Origin: Microbacterium protaetiae
GTDB lineage: Bacteria; Actinomycetota; Actinomycetes; Actinomycetales; Microbacteriaceae
NCBI RefSeq assembly: GCF_004135285.1
Contig: NZ_CP035494.1
Location: 744,001 to 808,000, forward strand
Direction: 5' to 3'
DNA: 64,000 nucleotides
This document shows positions 36,189 to 44,424 of this stretch, piece by piece (position 1 is the stretch's first letter; every line of letters begins with the position of its first letter). Under the pieces are notes generated by a model, which did not search any database, was not told where the DNA came from, and saw only the letters and a list, made by a program, of their open reading frames with translations. The position numbers and the translations under genes are program-made.

Positions 36189-36191
36189 TTC

Positions 36192-36503
36192 ATGACCGAT
36201 ATCGCCGCATCGTTCGATGCACTGAGCAAGGACGCCGAGATCTGGGATGCCGCCGGCGACACCCTCTCGCAGGCGCAAAGCGATCTCAACGGGATCGGGG
36301 TGTATCGCGGTGCCTTCTCGTTCGCTGCGCTGGATATCGCCGACCAATACGCGCAGTTGCATCAGACGGTCAGTGATCTGCTCGGCGACGGCGCCACCAA
36401 CACCCGAGCCGGCGCCGCGGCGCTGCGGGCGGTGCGTGCGGACTTCGAGAAGTACGAGGACATCACCCGGTGCGATCTGTACGACATGTGGCAGCCGGAA
36501 TAA
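36192..36503 (+). CDS. EspC/WXG-like type VII secretion-associated protein
   Basis: A 103-residue acidic helical protein. It begins MTDIAASFDALSKDAEIWDA with a second helix from residue about 45 (LDIADQYAQLHQTVSDLLGD), resembling the ESX-1 secretion-associated EspC family of helical-hairpin proteins. There is no classical WXG turn; VYRGAFS sits at the hairpin. No exact YxxxD/E signal is seen in the tail. It lies between the YbaB-like gene and the WXG-membrane chimera and is probably a secreted partner of one of them. Confidence 0.68.
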   Translation: MTDIAASFDALSKDAEIWDAAGDTLSQAQSDLNGIGVYRGAFSFAALDIADQYAQLHQTVSDLLGDGATNTRAGAAALRAVRADFEKYEDITRCDLYDMWQPE

Positions 36504-36519
36504 GAGGAGAGACGACACC

Positions 36520-37215
36520 GTGAACGACATCGCAGAGAAGATCATCCGCCTGCTCGATCAGATAAAGGAGAAGATCGACCAGATCACCCGCATCGTCAAC
36601 GCCGTGCTGGACTCGGTCCCCTTCTTCTTGGAGTGGGTCATCAGCAAGGTGCGGGGCGCGTGGAACGCGATGCTGGACAAACTCGGCGAATTCTGGGCGT
36701 GGTTCACCGACAAGCTCACCTACGTCGGCAACCCTTGGCTGCTCAACGGCGCCGGTGAGGGGTGGACGACCATGGGCGGTTCGGTCGCGCGCATCAACGA
36801 CACGATCACCGACCTGAACCTCTCGGTCGACGACCGGTGGCAGGGTCGCGCCGCGAGCCAGTACGAGCAGTCGATCGAACCGCAGCGCCGCGCCAACACA
36901 TCGATCATGTCGGACTACGCACAGAACATCGGCAACGCGCTCAGTTCGCTGGCCACCGGCATCACCTCGTTCTGGGCCGGCATCTGCGTCGCGATCATCA
37001 CCCTGCTGGGTGCCCTGGCCGGCGCGGCGGTGGCGACGGGGACGATCATCGGCCTGCCCGCCGTGCCGGTGCTGATCGGGCTCGGCATCGCCGCATTCCT
37101 GGTTGCAGCAGGAGCCGGCGTGGCAGTGCTGTACGCCCTGGCCGGCAGCTGCCGCACGACGCTGGGCAACTGCACGGCCGGCATCACCGAGTGGCCGGCG
37201 ATAGCGACCCGATGA
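36520..37215 (+). CDS. WXG-motif protein with C-terminal membrane hairpin
   Basis: A 231-residue protein. The N-terminal 100 residues are amphipathic helices (IRLLDQIKEKIDQITRIV). A WXG turn follows at residue 107 in DDRWQGRAASQYEQS. The C-terminal part has two hydrophobic segments (TSFWAGICVAIITLLGALAG and IGLGIAAFLVAAGAGVAVL). I chose the GTG at 36520 because GAGGAGAG lies 9-16 bases upstream. WXG100 proteins normally have no membrane segments, so this is either a membrane-inserting substrate or a membrane-anchored part of the machine. It overlaps the next gene by 4 bases. Confidence 0.7.
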   Translation: MNDIAEKIIRLLDQIKEKIDQITRIVNAVLDSVPFFLEWVISKVRGAWNAMLDKLGEFWAWFTDKLTYVGNPWLLNGAGEGWTTMGGSVARINDTITDLNLSVDDRWQGRAASQYEQSIEPQRRANTSIMSDYAQNIGNALSSLATGITSFWAGICVAIITLLGALAGAAVATGTIIGLPAVPVLIGLGIAAFLVAAGAGVAVLYALAGSCRTTLGNCTAGITEWPAIATR

Positions 37216-37658
37216 ATGCGGCGCCGTCCTCCGCCACGCCCACGCAGCGGCGCAGCAGGTCGCGGGTGTTCGGAGTGCTCACAGCGTGCATCGCCGTCGT
37301 ACTGGCCGGCGCGAGCGTCGCGGGATACGCGCTGGCGGTCACCGCACCCGAGTCGATGGGATTCGCCCTGACGACCACCGTGCTGACGCTTCTGGCGGGT
37401 GTGCTGGCCGTCCTGGCCTTCCAGTCGGCGCAGAGGTATCCCGACACGCTGCCGCTGTCGGGACCTCTGCGTCTGCTCGCCGTGTTGTCGATCGTCGTGG
37501 CGACCGCGGGAGCGGCGATCACCATCGTCATCGGCGTCGCCCACGGGTCGGTCCCGGCCGTGGTGCTCGCACTTGTCGCGTTCGTGGCCGGCCTCGTGCT
37601 GTTCGCGCTGGCGGCTGCGCTGTACCGCTTCGTCATTCCGGGCCGCTCGGTAGACTGA
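37212..37658 (+). CDS. Small four-helix membrane protein of the type VII locus
   Basis: A 148-residue protein with a basic N-terminus (TQRRSRSRVFG) and four hydrophobic segments (VLTACIAVVLAGASVAGYAL, FALTTTVLTLLAGVLAVLAF, LLAVLSIVVATAGAAITIVI, VVLALVAFVAGLVLFALAAA). I do not recognise a family. It could occupy the place of the missing EccE or act as partner of the preceding WXG-membrane protein, with which it is translationally coupled (ATGA). It lacks the soluble domain expected of EccE. Confidence 0.6.
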   Translation: MNAAPSSATPTQRRSRSRVFGVLTACIAVVLAGASVAGYALAVTAPESMGFALTTTVLTLLAGVLAVLAFQSAQRYPDTLPLSGPLRLLAVLSIVVATAGAAITIVIGVAHGSVPAVVLALVAFVAGLVLFALAAALYRFVIPGRSVD

Positions 37659-37662
37659 CACG

Positions 37663-39003
37663 GTGGCTCAGACAGTAAGCGCACCGCGCGCGCTCGTGCG
37701 CATCTCGGTGCTCGGCGAAGGTCGGCGCCTCGACATCGGCATCCCCGCGCAACTGCCTCTCATCGAGCTGATGCCCGGGTTCGCCCGCAATCTGGGGCTA
37801 CTCGACCCCACGATGACGCACACCGGCTACGAATTGCGACGCGCCGACGGCCGCGCACTCGATGCCGCCGGCACCGCAGCCGCGCAGGGCGTTGCCGACG
37901 GCGATGTGCTGACCCTCGCCCGGGGAGGGCTGGTCGCACAGCCACGCGTCTACGATGACATCGTCGAGGCGGTCATCGATGCGACCGAAGACCAGCATCG
38001 CCCCTGGACTCCGCAAGACGGTGTGCGCACCGCGCTGGGCGCAAGCCTCACGCTGCTGGCCGTGTGCGCGGTCGTTCTCTTGGCGGCCGGTCCGTCGGTG
38101 GGCATCGGCGCCCTCGTGGCAGGCATCGGCGCCGTTCTGCTGATAGCGGTCGGGGTGGTCGTGGCGCGACTCGGGCAGATCGTCGCGGGGCATGCGCTGG
38201 GCGTCGCCGCCGGAGTGTTCGCCGCGATCGGCGGTTACCTCGCGATGGCCGGGGCCGCAATGCCGTGGGCGGTTCCCCTCGCCGTGGGCGGAGCGTGCGC
38301 GTTCGTGGCGGGGGCGGCGACTTCCGCCCTCATGCCCGAGCGACGCGAACTCACTCTGGGTGTCGTGATCGGCGGTGCCGTCATCGCTGTCGCCGGTGGC
38401 GTCACGATCCTGCTGCCGGGCAATGCCGTCGCGGTGTACGCCCTGATGGTGGCCGTTGCAGCCACGGCATCCAACGCCCTTCCCTGGCTCGTGCTCAGTT
38501 CGACCCGCATCCGCGTCATCTCGCCGCACAGCGATGCCGAGGTGTTCGCCGACCCCGCCCCCATCGACGGCGAGGATGTCGCCCGTCGCACGGCGGCGGC
38601 CGCGCGGGCCCTGCTCGTCTCACGCCTGGCGCTGGGCGTGTGCATCCTCATCGCCACCCCGCTGGTGGCGGCATCCGGCGCTGCCGGCAGCGCCCTGTGC
38701 GCGCTCGCGTTCCTGGGCACGATGTTCCCCGCGCGGCAGGTGTACGCGCGCAGCCATGTGATGGCCATCATGACCCTTGCCACGATCGGGCTGGGCGTGA
38801 CCGGAGTAGTGACGGCGATCGCGCAGCCACAGCTGCAGACCGTGTTGCTGGTGGTCGCGGCGGCGGCCACCGTCGTCACCGTGACGGTCACCTTGATCAC
38901 CCCGGGTACGCGGGTGCGCCTGAGCCGGTGGGCGGATGTCGCCGAGCTGGTGATCCTCGCGGCGTTGCTGCCTGTCGGCGTGATCGCGGCGGGGCTGGCG
39001 TAG
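37663..39003 (+). CDS. eccD: EccD-like type VII secretion membrane protein, copy 2
   Basis: A 446-residue protein. The N-terminal ubiquitin-like domain (RALVRISVLGEGRRLDIGIP to VADGDVLTLARGG) is followed by about eleven membrane segments. A cytoplasmic loop in the middle (RIRVISPHSDAEVFADPAPI) matches the usual EccD layout better than copy 1 does. The start is a GTG 5 bases after the previous stop. It sits directly before eccB and a canonical mycosin, so this set looks like the core apparatus operon. Confidence 0.88.
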   Translation: MAQTVSAPRALVRISVLGEGRRLDIGIPAQLPLIELMPGFARNLGLLDPTMTHTGYELRRADGRALDAAGTAAAQGVADGDVLTLARGGLVAQPRVYDDIVEAVIDATEDQHRPWTPQDGVRTALGASLTLLAVCAVVLLAAGPSVGIGALVAGIGAVLLIAVGVVVARLGQIVAGHALGVAAGVFAAIGGYLAMAGAAMPWAVPLAVGGACAFVAGAATSALMPERRELTLGVVIGGAVIAVAGGVTILLPGNAVAVYALMVAVAATASNALPWLVLSSTRIRVISPHSDAEVFADPAPIDGEDVARRTAAAARALLVSRLALGVCILIATPLVAASGAAGSALCALAFLGTMFPARQVYARSHVMAIMTLATIGLGVTGVVTAIAQPQLQTVLLVVAAAATVVTVTVTLITPGTRVRLSRWADVAELVILAALLPVGVIAAGLA

Positions 39004-40320
39004 ATGGCGACCAAAGGCGACCTGATCCAGGCGCAGAGCTTCTCGCAGCGACGCCTGCTCACAGCATTCGTCAGCGGCGCGCCCGGGGGCAAAGAGCTCG
39101 AGCCGGCCAAGCCCATGCGTGCGGTGATCGCGGCGATAGCCATCTCGGTCGCACTCATCGGGGTGGGGGTGTTCTGGGGGCTGGTGCAGCCTGGGCTTCC
39201 GCAGGGCTGGGAGAACGGCCGACTCGTGCTGGCCAAAGACACCGGTGCGCGCTATGTCACCGTCGACGGTACGCTGCACCCCGTCGTGAACACCGCGAGC
39301 GGCCGCCTGCTCATCCCCTCGAGCAGCTTCGCCGTCATCTCGACCTCGCAGGATCAGCTCGACGACGTTCCGCTCGGTTCGACGCTGGGCATCGTCGGGG
39401 CGCCCGATTCCTTGCCCGCGCCGTCGGCGCTGGTCAACGACGGCTGGACCTCGTGCGTGGTCGGCGAGTCGGCACTGTCGACTCGGATCGCCGTCACGCC
39501 GGCGGCCGCGGCCACCGACGACGCCGTGGTCGTCTCCACCGGCGACAAGGTGTTCGTCGTCGCCGGCAACGTGCGCTTTCCCGTGACCGGCGACCATGGC
39601 GACGCCGTGCTGCGCGCGGTGGGGATCACGACCTCGGCACCCCAGCCGGTGCCGGCCTCGTGGATCAACCTGTTCGACCAGGGCACCACCCTGGCGCCAC
39701 TGAACGTGTCGCACGGCACACCCGTCGGCGATTCGAAGCTCGTCACCGGCGAGGTCGTGCACATCGCCGAGACCGCTGACGACGAGCGCTTCTTGATCAC
39801 CGACGACGGACAGCTCGCGGCGTTGAGCCCGCTGGCCTGGCAGTTGTACCAGCTCGGCAACGGCCCGAGCGTGCATGCGCCCACCGAAGTCAGCGCCGCG
39901 CAGGTGAGCGGTCTGCAGACCGCGACAGCTCCCGCCGGCGGCGCCGATTGGCCCAGCGACGGCTTCACGGCGCTCGGCTCGGACCAGCGCCCGTGCGCGC
40001 TGCTGACCCACACGGGCAGCGCGTCGCAGACGGTGCTGGCCGCGCAGGCCACATCGGTCGAGGCAGAGGCAGGGGTGCAGGTGACCGCCGGGATCGGGGC
40101 GCTCGTCCAGGCTGAAGCCGGTGACGACAGCAGCCGCATGCTCACGCTCGTCGACTCGACCGGTACGGCCTTCGCGCTTCCCGGCGCCACCGAAGAGACC
40201 GTTGCTCGACTGGGCTATGCCACCGACGACATCGGCTCGGCCGATGCCGGCTGGACCGCGCTGTTGGCCACCGGGCCGGCCTTGACCACGGATGCTGCGG
40301 GAAAGACCGCAGGCGGATGA
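39004..40320 (+). CDS. eccB: Type VII secretion protein EccB
   Basis: A 438-residue membrane-anchored protein. The short cytoplasmic N-terminus (DLIQAQSFSQRRLLTAFVSG) precedes one membrane segment near residues 40-60 (VIAAIAISVALIGVGVFWGL). The large extracytoplasmic part consists of strand-rich repeats, starting with GRLVLAKDTGARYVTVDGTL. Such EccB proteins cap the periplasm-side of the ESX complex. It starts immediately after the eccD stop and overlaps the mycosin by 4 bases. Confidence 0.9.
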   Translation: MATKGDLIQAQSFSQRRLLTAFVSGAPGGKELEPAKPMRAVIAAIAISVALIGVGVFWGLVQPGLPQGWENGRLVLAKDTGARYVTVDGTLHPVVNTASGRLLIPSSSFAVISTSQDQLDDVPLGSTLGIVGAPDSLPAPSALVNDGWTSCVVGESALSTRIAVTPAAAATDDAVVVSTGDKVFVVAGNVRFPVTGDHGDAVLRAVGITTSAPQPVPASWINLFDQGTTLAPLNVSHGTPVGDSKLVTGEVVHIAETADDERFLITDDGQLAALSPLAWQLYQLGNGPSVHAPTEVSAAQVSGLQTATAPAGGADWPSDGFTALGSDQRPCALLTHTGSASQTVLAAQATSVEAEAGVQVTAGIGALVQAEAGDDSSRMLTLVDSTGTAFALPGATEETVARLGYATDDIGSADAGWTALLATGPALTTDAAGKTAGG

Positions 40321-41621
40321 GCCGGCCGGTACGGTACGGCGCTGCCGCCGCGGCGCTGGCGCTGCTGCTGGCCGCATCACCCGCCGCTGCCGACGCCGCG
40401 ACGCCCAGCGTCGCGCAAGCCACCTCGGGACAGTGCACCGCGGCGACCCGGATCGCCGATGCCCCGCCGGCGTTCCAGATCTTGCAGGCCGAACGCGCCT
40501 GGGCCCTCACGCGCGGCGACGGGGTGGTCGTCGCCGTCGTGGACTCGGGGGTCAATGCCGCCAATCCCCACCTGACCGGTGCGGTACTCAAGGGCGTGAA
40601 CCTCGTCGACGACGACGCTGATTCGACCGGGCGCTCCGACGACTACGGTCACGGAACCGCCATCGCGGGGCAGATCGCGGCCCGGGGAATCTCCGACTCC
40701 GGAGTGATCGGCCTTGCCCCGCAGGTGAAGATCCTGCCTGTGCGGGTCTACGCCGATGTCGACGACCAGGCAGTGAAGGCCGGCACCGGCCCCGACATCT
40801 CGCGGCTGGCCCGCGGCATCCGCTATGCCGCCGATCACGGCGCGCAGATCATCAACGTGTCGCTGAGCACGGCGGCCTCTGACGCGCGGCTCGTGGATGC
40901 CGTCGCGTACGCCGCCGACCACGGCAGCCTCGTCGTGGCCAGCGCCGGCAACCGCGACCAGACCGAGTCTGTGGCCTCGAACGATCGCGACGGCGCGCGA
41001 TACCCGGCCGCGGCGGCGGGTGCGCTCGGTGTGGCAGCCGTCGGCGTCGATGGTGTGGTCACCAGCGACAGCATCCACGGCCCTCATGTGTCGTTGAGTG
41101 CGCCGGGCCAGAACATCCTGTCGGTCAGTCCCGCCGGCGGCGACTGCATCTTCGCCGCGGATGCCCCGGCCACCAGCTACGCGACCGGTTACGTGTCGGC
41201 GGCCGCGGCGCTGGTGGCCGCGCAGTTTCCCGACGAGACGCCGGCACAGTGGGCGTATCGGCTCGAGGTCACCGCCCGCCGGGCGAATCCCGACGCGCGT
41301 GACGACGTGTCAGGGTGGGGAATAGTGCAGCCGTACAGCGCGCTCACCCTCGTTCCCGGCGCCGGCCTGCGCGGACCCGACAGCCCGTTCGTCGACGCAC
41401 AGCCGGCCGCGCCCGAGGCGAGTGCGACGCCGGTTGCCGTACACGATCACCCACCGGCCAATGCCCAGGCATGGGCCATCGCCTCGATCGTGGCCGTACT
41501 CGCCCTGGCGGCGCTGGGCACCATCGGCACCCTCGCCGTGCTGCGGCGGCGCAAGGACGGCACCGAAGAACCGCTGCAGGGCCGCGGCCTGTATGGCGAC
41601 GAGGTGACGACCGAGGAGTGA
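40317..41621 (+). CDS. mycP: Mycosin-type subtilisin protease, canonical copy 2
   Basis: A 434-residue S8 protease with a signal peptide (AAALALLLAASPAAADA), a catalytic domain, and a C-terminal membrane anchor (AIASIVAVLALAALGTIGTL followed by RRRK). The triad is regular: Asp in VVAVVDSGVN, His in DYGHGTAIAG, Ser in ATSYATGYVSAAAAL, with the oxyanion Asn in VVASAGNRD. Mycosins cap and stabilise the ESX membrane complex and cleave some substrates. This copy follows eccB, the usual arrangement. It is clearly different in sequence from the divergent mycosin at 32795-34090. Confidence 0.92.
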   Translation: MSRPVRYGAAAAALALLLAASPAAADAATPSVAQATSGQCTAATRIADAPPAFQILQAERAWALTRGDGVVVAVVDSGVNAANPHLTGAVLKGVNLVDDDADSTGRSDDYGHGTAIAGQIAARGISDSGVIGLAPQVKILPVRVYADVDDQAVKAGTGPDISRLARGIRYAADHGAQIINVSLSTAASDARLVDAVAYAADHGSLVVASAGNRDQTESVASNDRDGARYPAAAAGALGVAAVGVDGVVTSDSIHGPHVSLSAPGQNILSVSPAGGDCIFAADAPATSYATGYVSAAAALVAAQFPDETPAQWAYRLEVTARRANPDARDDVSGWGIVQPYSALTLVPGAGLRGPDSPFVDAQPAAPEASATPVAVHDHPPANAQAWAIASIVAVLALAALGTIGTLAVLRRRKDGTEEPLQGRGLYGDEVTTEE

Positions 41622-41631
41622 GGCGGCGGCC

Positions 41632-42192
41632 TCACTCCCACGTGCTCGGCGCCGGCTGACGCGTCGAAGGCAAGCGGGATGCCTCGGCCCACGCGTGCAC
41701 CCAGGGCTCGACGTCGGGCACCGCCTCGAGAGGGCCGAGCGCGGCGAACAGCTCGTCGTGCGGCAGCGTGCCTCCCGACTTGCGCATCATGCGCGAACGG
41801 ATGATCGCGCGCGTGTAGACCTCGCCGTCGACGACGACCCGATGCTCCATATACACGGCACGATCATCGTGGCCCAGCATCCGTGATTCCACCTCGAATC
41901 GCTGCCACAGCTGCAGCGACTTGCGAAAGGTGATGGTCTCGGCCGAGACGACCGCATACCAGTCGTGCCGTTTCATGACGTCCCACAAGCCGGTGCGCAC
42001 CAGAAGGTCCCACCGGCCGAGGTCGAACAGCGACAGGTAGCGGCCGTTGTTCATGTGCATGAGGATGTCGATGTCGGTCGGCAGCGTCGTCAACCGGATG
42101 CGATTGATCCCATTCAGCGGGAGGGTGTCGCCGCGGCGCACGCGACGCCGCGCGCGAAGGTGGATGAGGATCGTCCGCCAGATGACATTCAC
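41632..42192 (-). CDS. Acyl-CoA thioesterase family protein (4HBT hotdog fold)
   Basis: A 186-residue protein with a hotdog-fold core. The family landmark HMNNGRYLSLFDLGRWDLL includes the Asn-Asn-Gly-Arg-Tyr segment typical of 4HBT/THEM6-like proteins, followed by SAETITFRKSLQLWQRFEVE. The first 25 residues are basic and may be a membrane-associated helix. It probably hydrolyses an acyl-CoA; the substrate is unknown. It is convergent with the mycosin (10-base gap) and divergent from the GNAT gene. Confidence 0.78.
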   Translation of the reverse strand: MNVIWRTILIHLRARRRVRRGDTLPLNGINRIRLTTLPTDIDILMHMNNGRYLSLFDLGRWDLLVRTGLWDVMKRHDWYAVVSAETITFRKSLQLWQRFEVESRMLGHDDRAVYMEHRVVVDGEVYTRAIIRSRMMRKSGGTLPHDELFAALGPLEAVPDVEPWVHAWAEASRLPSTRQPAPSTWE

Positions 42193-42314
42193 GACCCGGG
42201 ATGCTACTACGCCGTGTGATGGCCGCAGTCATCGCTTGTCGGGTCAGCACAGGAGGGAACGGGTGTCGAACGCCCCGATTTCCCCCTGACGCCCCGGCCG
42301 CGTAGAGTCTGGCC

Positions 42315-42821
42315 ATGGACGCCCAACTGCAGACAGACATCGTCGTCCGTCCGGTTCGTGACGTGGACGCCGAAGCACTCGGCCGGGTGCACGCCACCTG
42401 CTGGCACGAGACGTACGACCACCTCATCAGCAAGGCCGCACTCGAAAGCGTGTCTCCCAAGCGGCTCGCCGAACTCTGGACCCACTGGGCCGTGCAGGGC
42501 GACGAGTTCAAGATGAGCGCGGCACTCGTCGACGGCGAGATCGTCGGCTTCGTCGGGTCGGGGCCGGCCCGTGACAAAGACGCCCCGCGCAACCGCGAAC
42601 TGTACTTCATCTACCTTCTCGCCGCGTATCACAGCACCGGTATCGGCAAGAAGCTCTTCGACGCCGCCGTCGACGAAGACGAGCCGCTGTACCTCTGGGT
42701 GGCCGAGGACAACCCCCGGGCGCACCGCTTCTACACGCGCAACGGATTCACCCTCGACGGCGCGCGCCACACCGAGCCCTTCCTCGGTGAGCAGCTCACC
42801 GAGGTCCGCTTCGTCCGCTGA
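42315..42821 (+). CDS. GNAT family N-acetyltransferase
   Basis: A 168-residue protein with the GNAT fold. The N-terminal strand-helix reads [20 protein letters not shown], the acetyl-CoA loop region is [19 protein letters not shown] (the Q/RxxGxG/A equivalent is HSTGIGK), and the final strand has [13 protein letters not shown]. Substrate unknown. The cofE start lies 2 bases after its stop, so the two genes are probably one transcript. Confidence 0.85.
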   Translation: MDAQLQTDIVVRPVRDVDAEALGRVHATCWHETYDHLISKAALESVSPKRLAELWTHWAVQGDEFKMSAALVDGEIVGFVGSGPARDKDAPRNRELYFIYLLAAYHSTGIGKKLFDAAVDEDEPLYLWVAEDNPRAHRFYTRNGFTLDGARHTEPFLGEQLTEVRFVR

Positions 42822-42823
42822 CC

Positions 42824-43603
42824 GTGCTGCAGCTCTGGGCCCTCGAGGGCATCCCTGAGATCACCGTCGGCGCCGACCTGGTGCAGATCATCGCCGATGC
42901 CGCCGGTGACACCCTCGCCGACGGCGACATCGTCGTGGTCACCTCGAAGATCGTCTCGAAGGCCGAGGGCCGCAGCGTCGCGGCCGCCGACCGTGAAGAC
43001 GCCATCACCGCCGAGACCGTGCGGGTCGTGGCATCCCGCACCTCGGAATCAGGGCACAGCACCCGCATCGTCGAGAACCGGCTCGGGATCGTCTCGGCAG
43101 CCGCCGGCGTCGACGCGTCGAACACGCCGCCGGGGACCGTGCTGCTGCTGCCGCAGGATCCGGATGCCTCGGCCCGTGCGATCGCGACCGGACTGCGTGA
43201 GCTGCGGGGCGTGCAGGTGGGCGTCATCATCTCCGACACCCTCGGTCGCGCGTGGCGTGAAGGCCAGACCGACGCCGCGATCGGTGCCGCCGGTGTGCGC
43301 GTGTTCGAAGACCTGCGCGGCAAGACCGACGCCGAGGGCCGGCCGCTGGTGGTCACGCTGCCGTGTGTCGCCGATGAGCTGGCGTCGGCCGCCGAGCTCG
43401 TCAAGGGCAAGGCCGCTCGCCGGCCGGTCGCGATCGTGCGCGGCCGCGCCGATCTTGTCGGTGACCTCGACCTTCCCGGCGCCCGCTCGATCGTGCGCCC
43501 CGCCGAGCGCGACATGTTCCGGCTCGGCGCCGACGAGGCGTACGACCAGGGCTACGCCGCCGGCGTTCAGGATGTGTGGGACGAGCGCGGCCCCAACGGC
43601 TGA
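42824..43603 (+). CDS. cofE: Coenzyme F420-0:L-glutamate ligase
   Basis: A 259-residue cytoplasmic enzyme that adds glutamate to F420-0 in a GTP- and metal-dependent reaction. Landmarks are [17 protein letters not shown] near the N-terminus and [20 protein letters not shown] in the middle. The C-terminal nitroreductase-like domain of the mycobacterial FbiB fusion is absent, so this is the single-domain CofE type. The start is a GTG. No other F420 biosynthesis gene (cofC, cofD, cofG/H) is visible in the window. Confidence 0.88.
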   Translation: MLQLWALEGIPEITVGADLVQIIADAAGDTLADGDIVVVTSKIVSKAEGRSVAAADREDAITAETVRVVASRTSESGHSTRIVENRLGIVSAAAGVDASNTPPGTVLLLPQDPDASARAIATGLRELRGVQVGVIISDTLGRAWREGQTDAAIGAAGVRVFEDLRGKTDAEGRPLVVTLPCVADELASAAELVKGKAARRPVAIVRGRADLVGDLDLPGARSIVRPAERDMFRLGADEAYDQGYAAGVQDVWDERGPNG

Positions 43604-43626
43604 GCCGCGCCCCTCCCCTTGATCGG

Positions 43627-44424
43627 TCAGCGCGCGCTGACCAGCGTGATCGTCCCCGCCGAGACATCCACCATCACGGTGCTCGCCGCCCCGGGAGTCG
43701 AACCGATCCGGTTGTCGAACGTGCCGGCCGAGATCCGCTGGTTCACGTCGTACTGCCCCTCGGGCACCGTCACGTGCATGCTTCCGGCACTGGCCGTCAG
43801 CTGCATCCGCTGCGGCTGCGAGCCGGTGAAGGTGGCATCCACGTCGCCCGCGCTGAGCTTCAGGTCGGCGCGCTGCACATCGGCCAGCGCCAGATCGGCA
43901 CGACCGGCGCTGATGTCGGCCGAGATCGTCTGCGCAGTGCCGTCGATGCGTACCCGCCCCGCGCCCGATGACACCGTGATGTCGCCGAAGTCGCCCTCCG
44001 CACTGGTCGCCCCGGCCGACAGCCCGAGATCGGCATCCAGTCCCGACAGCGATTGCGGCAGCGTCAGCACCGCGTCGCCGTTGCCATGGCCGAACCAGCC
44101 GCCCCACCACCAGAAGTGACCGTCGGGCGAGCCCACCCGCAGGCCGCTGCCCTGACGACGCAGCGTCCATCGGTCGGCGCTGGTGCCTCCAGTGACCGAG
44201 AGTTCGGCCTCGGCGACATCGGCGAACTCGACCCGCAGCGTGCCCGCGTTCATGTCGACGTTCAGTTCGTCGACCCCGGCGACGTCGATGGTGCGGGTGC
44301 TGGTCTGCACCGAGGCCGATGCGATGGTGGATGCCGCAGCCGAGGCCACCGATCCGATGGCGATGACCCCGCCCAGGGCGATCGCCACTATTGCGACCGT
44401 GCGTGCACTCTGTGTCGTGCTCAT
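43627..44424 (-). CDS. DUF4097 family beta-strand repeat protein
   Basis: A 265-residue protein. An N-terminal membrane segment (VAIVAIALGGVIAIGSVASA) is followed by a right-handed beta-helix-like repeat domain with alternating short strands (GRVRIDGTAQTISADISAGR, DLALADVQRADLKLSAGDVD). Tryptophans cluster in HFWWWGGWFGHG. Such proteins often accompany envelope-stress two-component systems. It overlaps the response regulator by 4 bases, forming a three-gene operon with the regulator and kinase. Its role as a stress-signal modulator is inferred. Confidence 0.8.
   Translation of the reverse strand: MSTTQSARTVAIVAIALGGVIAIGSVASAAASTIASASVQTSTRTIDVAGVDELNVDMNAGTLRVEFADVAEAELSVTGGTSADRWTLRRQGSGLRVGSPDGHFWWWGGWFGHGNGDAVLTLPQSLSGLDADLGLSAGATSAEGDFGDITVSSGAGRVRIDGTAQTISADISAGRADLALADVQRADLKLSAGDVDATFTGSQPQRMQLTASAGSMHVTVPEGQYDVNQRISAGTFDNRIGSTPGAASTVMVDVSAGTITLVSAR

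Noticed and set aside
37212..37658. Assigning the small membrane protein as EccE.
   Set aside because: EccE has two membrane segments and a sizeable soluble domain; this protein has four segments and almost no soluble part.
38620..40380. A 586-residue minus-strand frame across the EccD2/EccB region.
   Set aside because: It is a shadow frame of two well-supported genes, with low-complexity composition.
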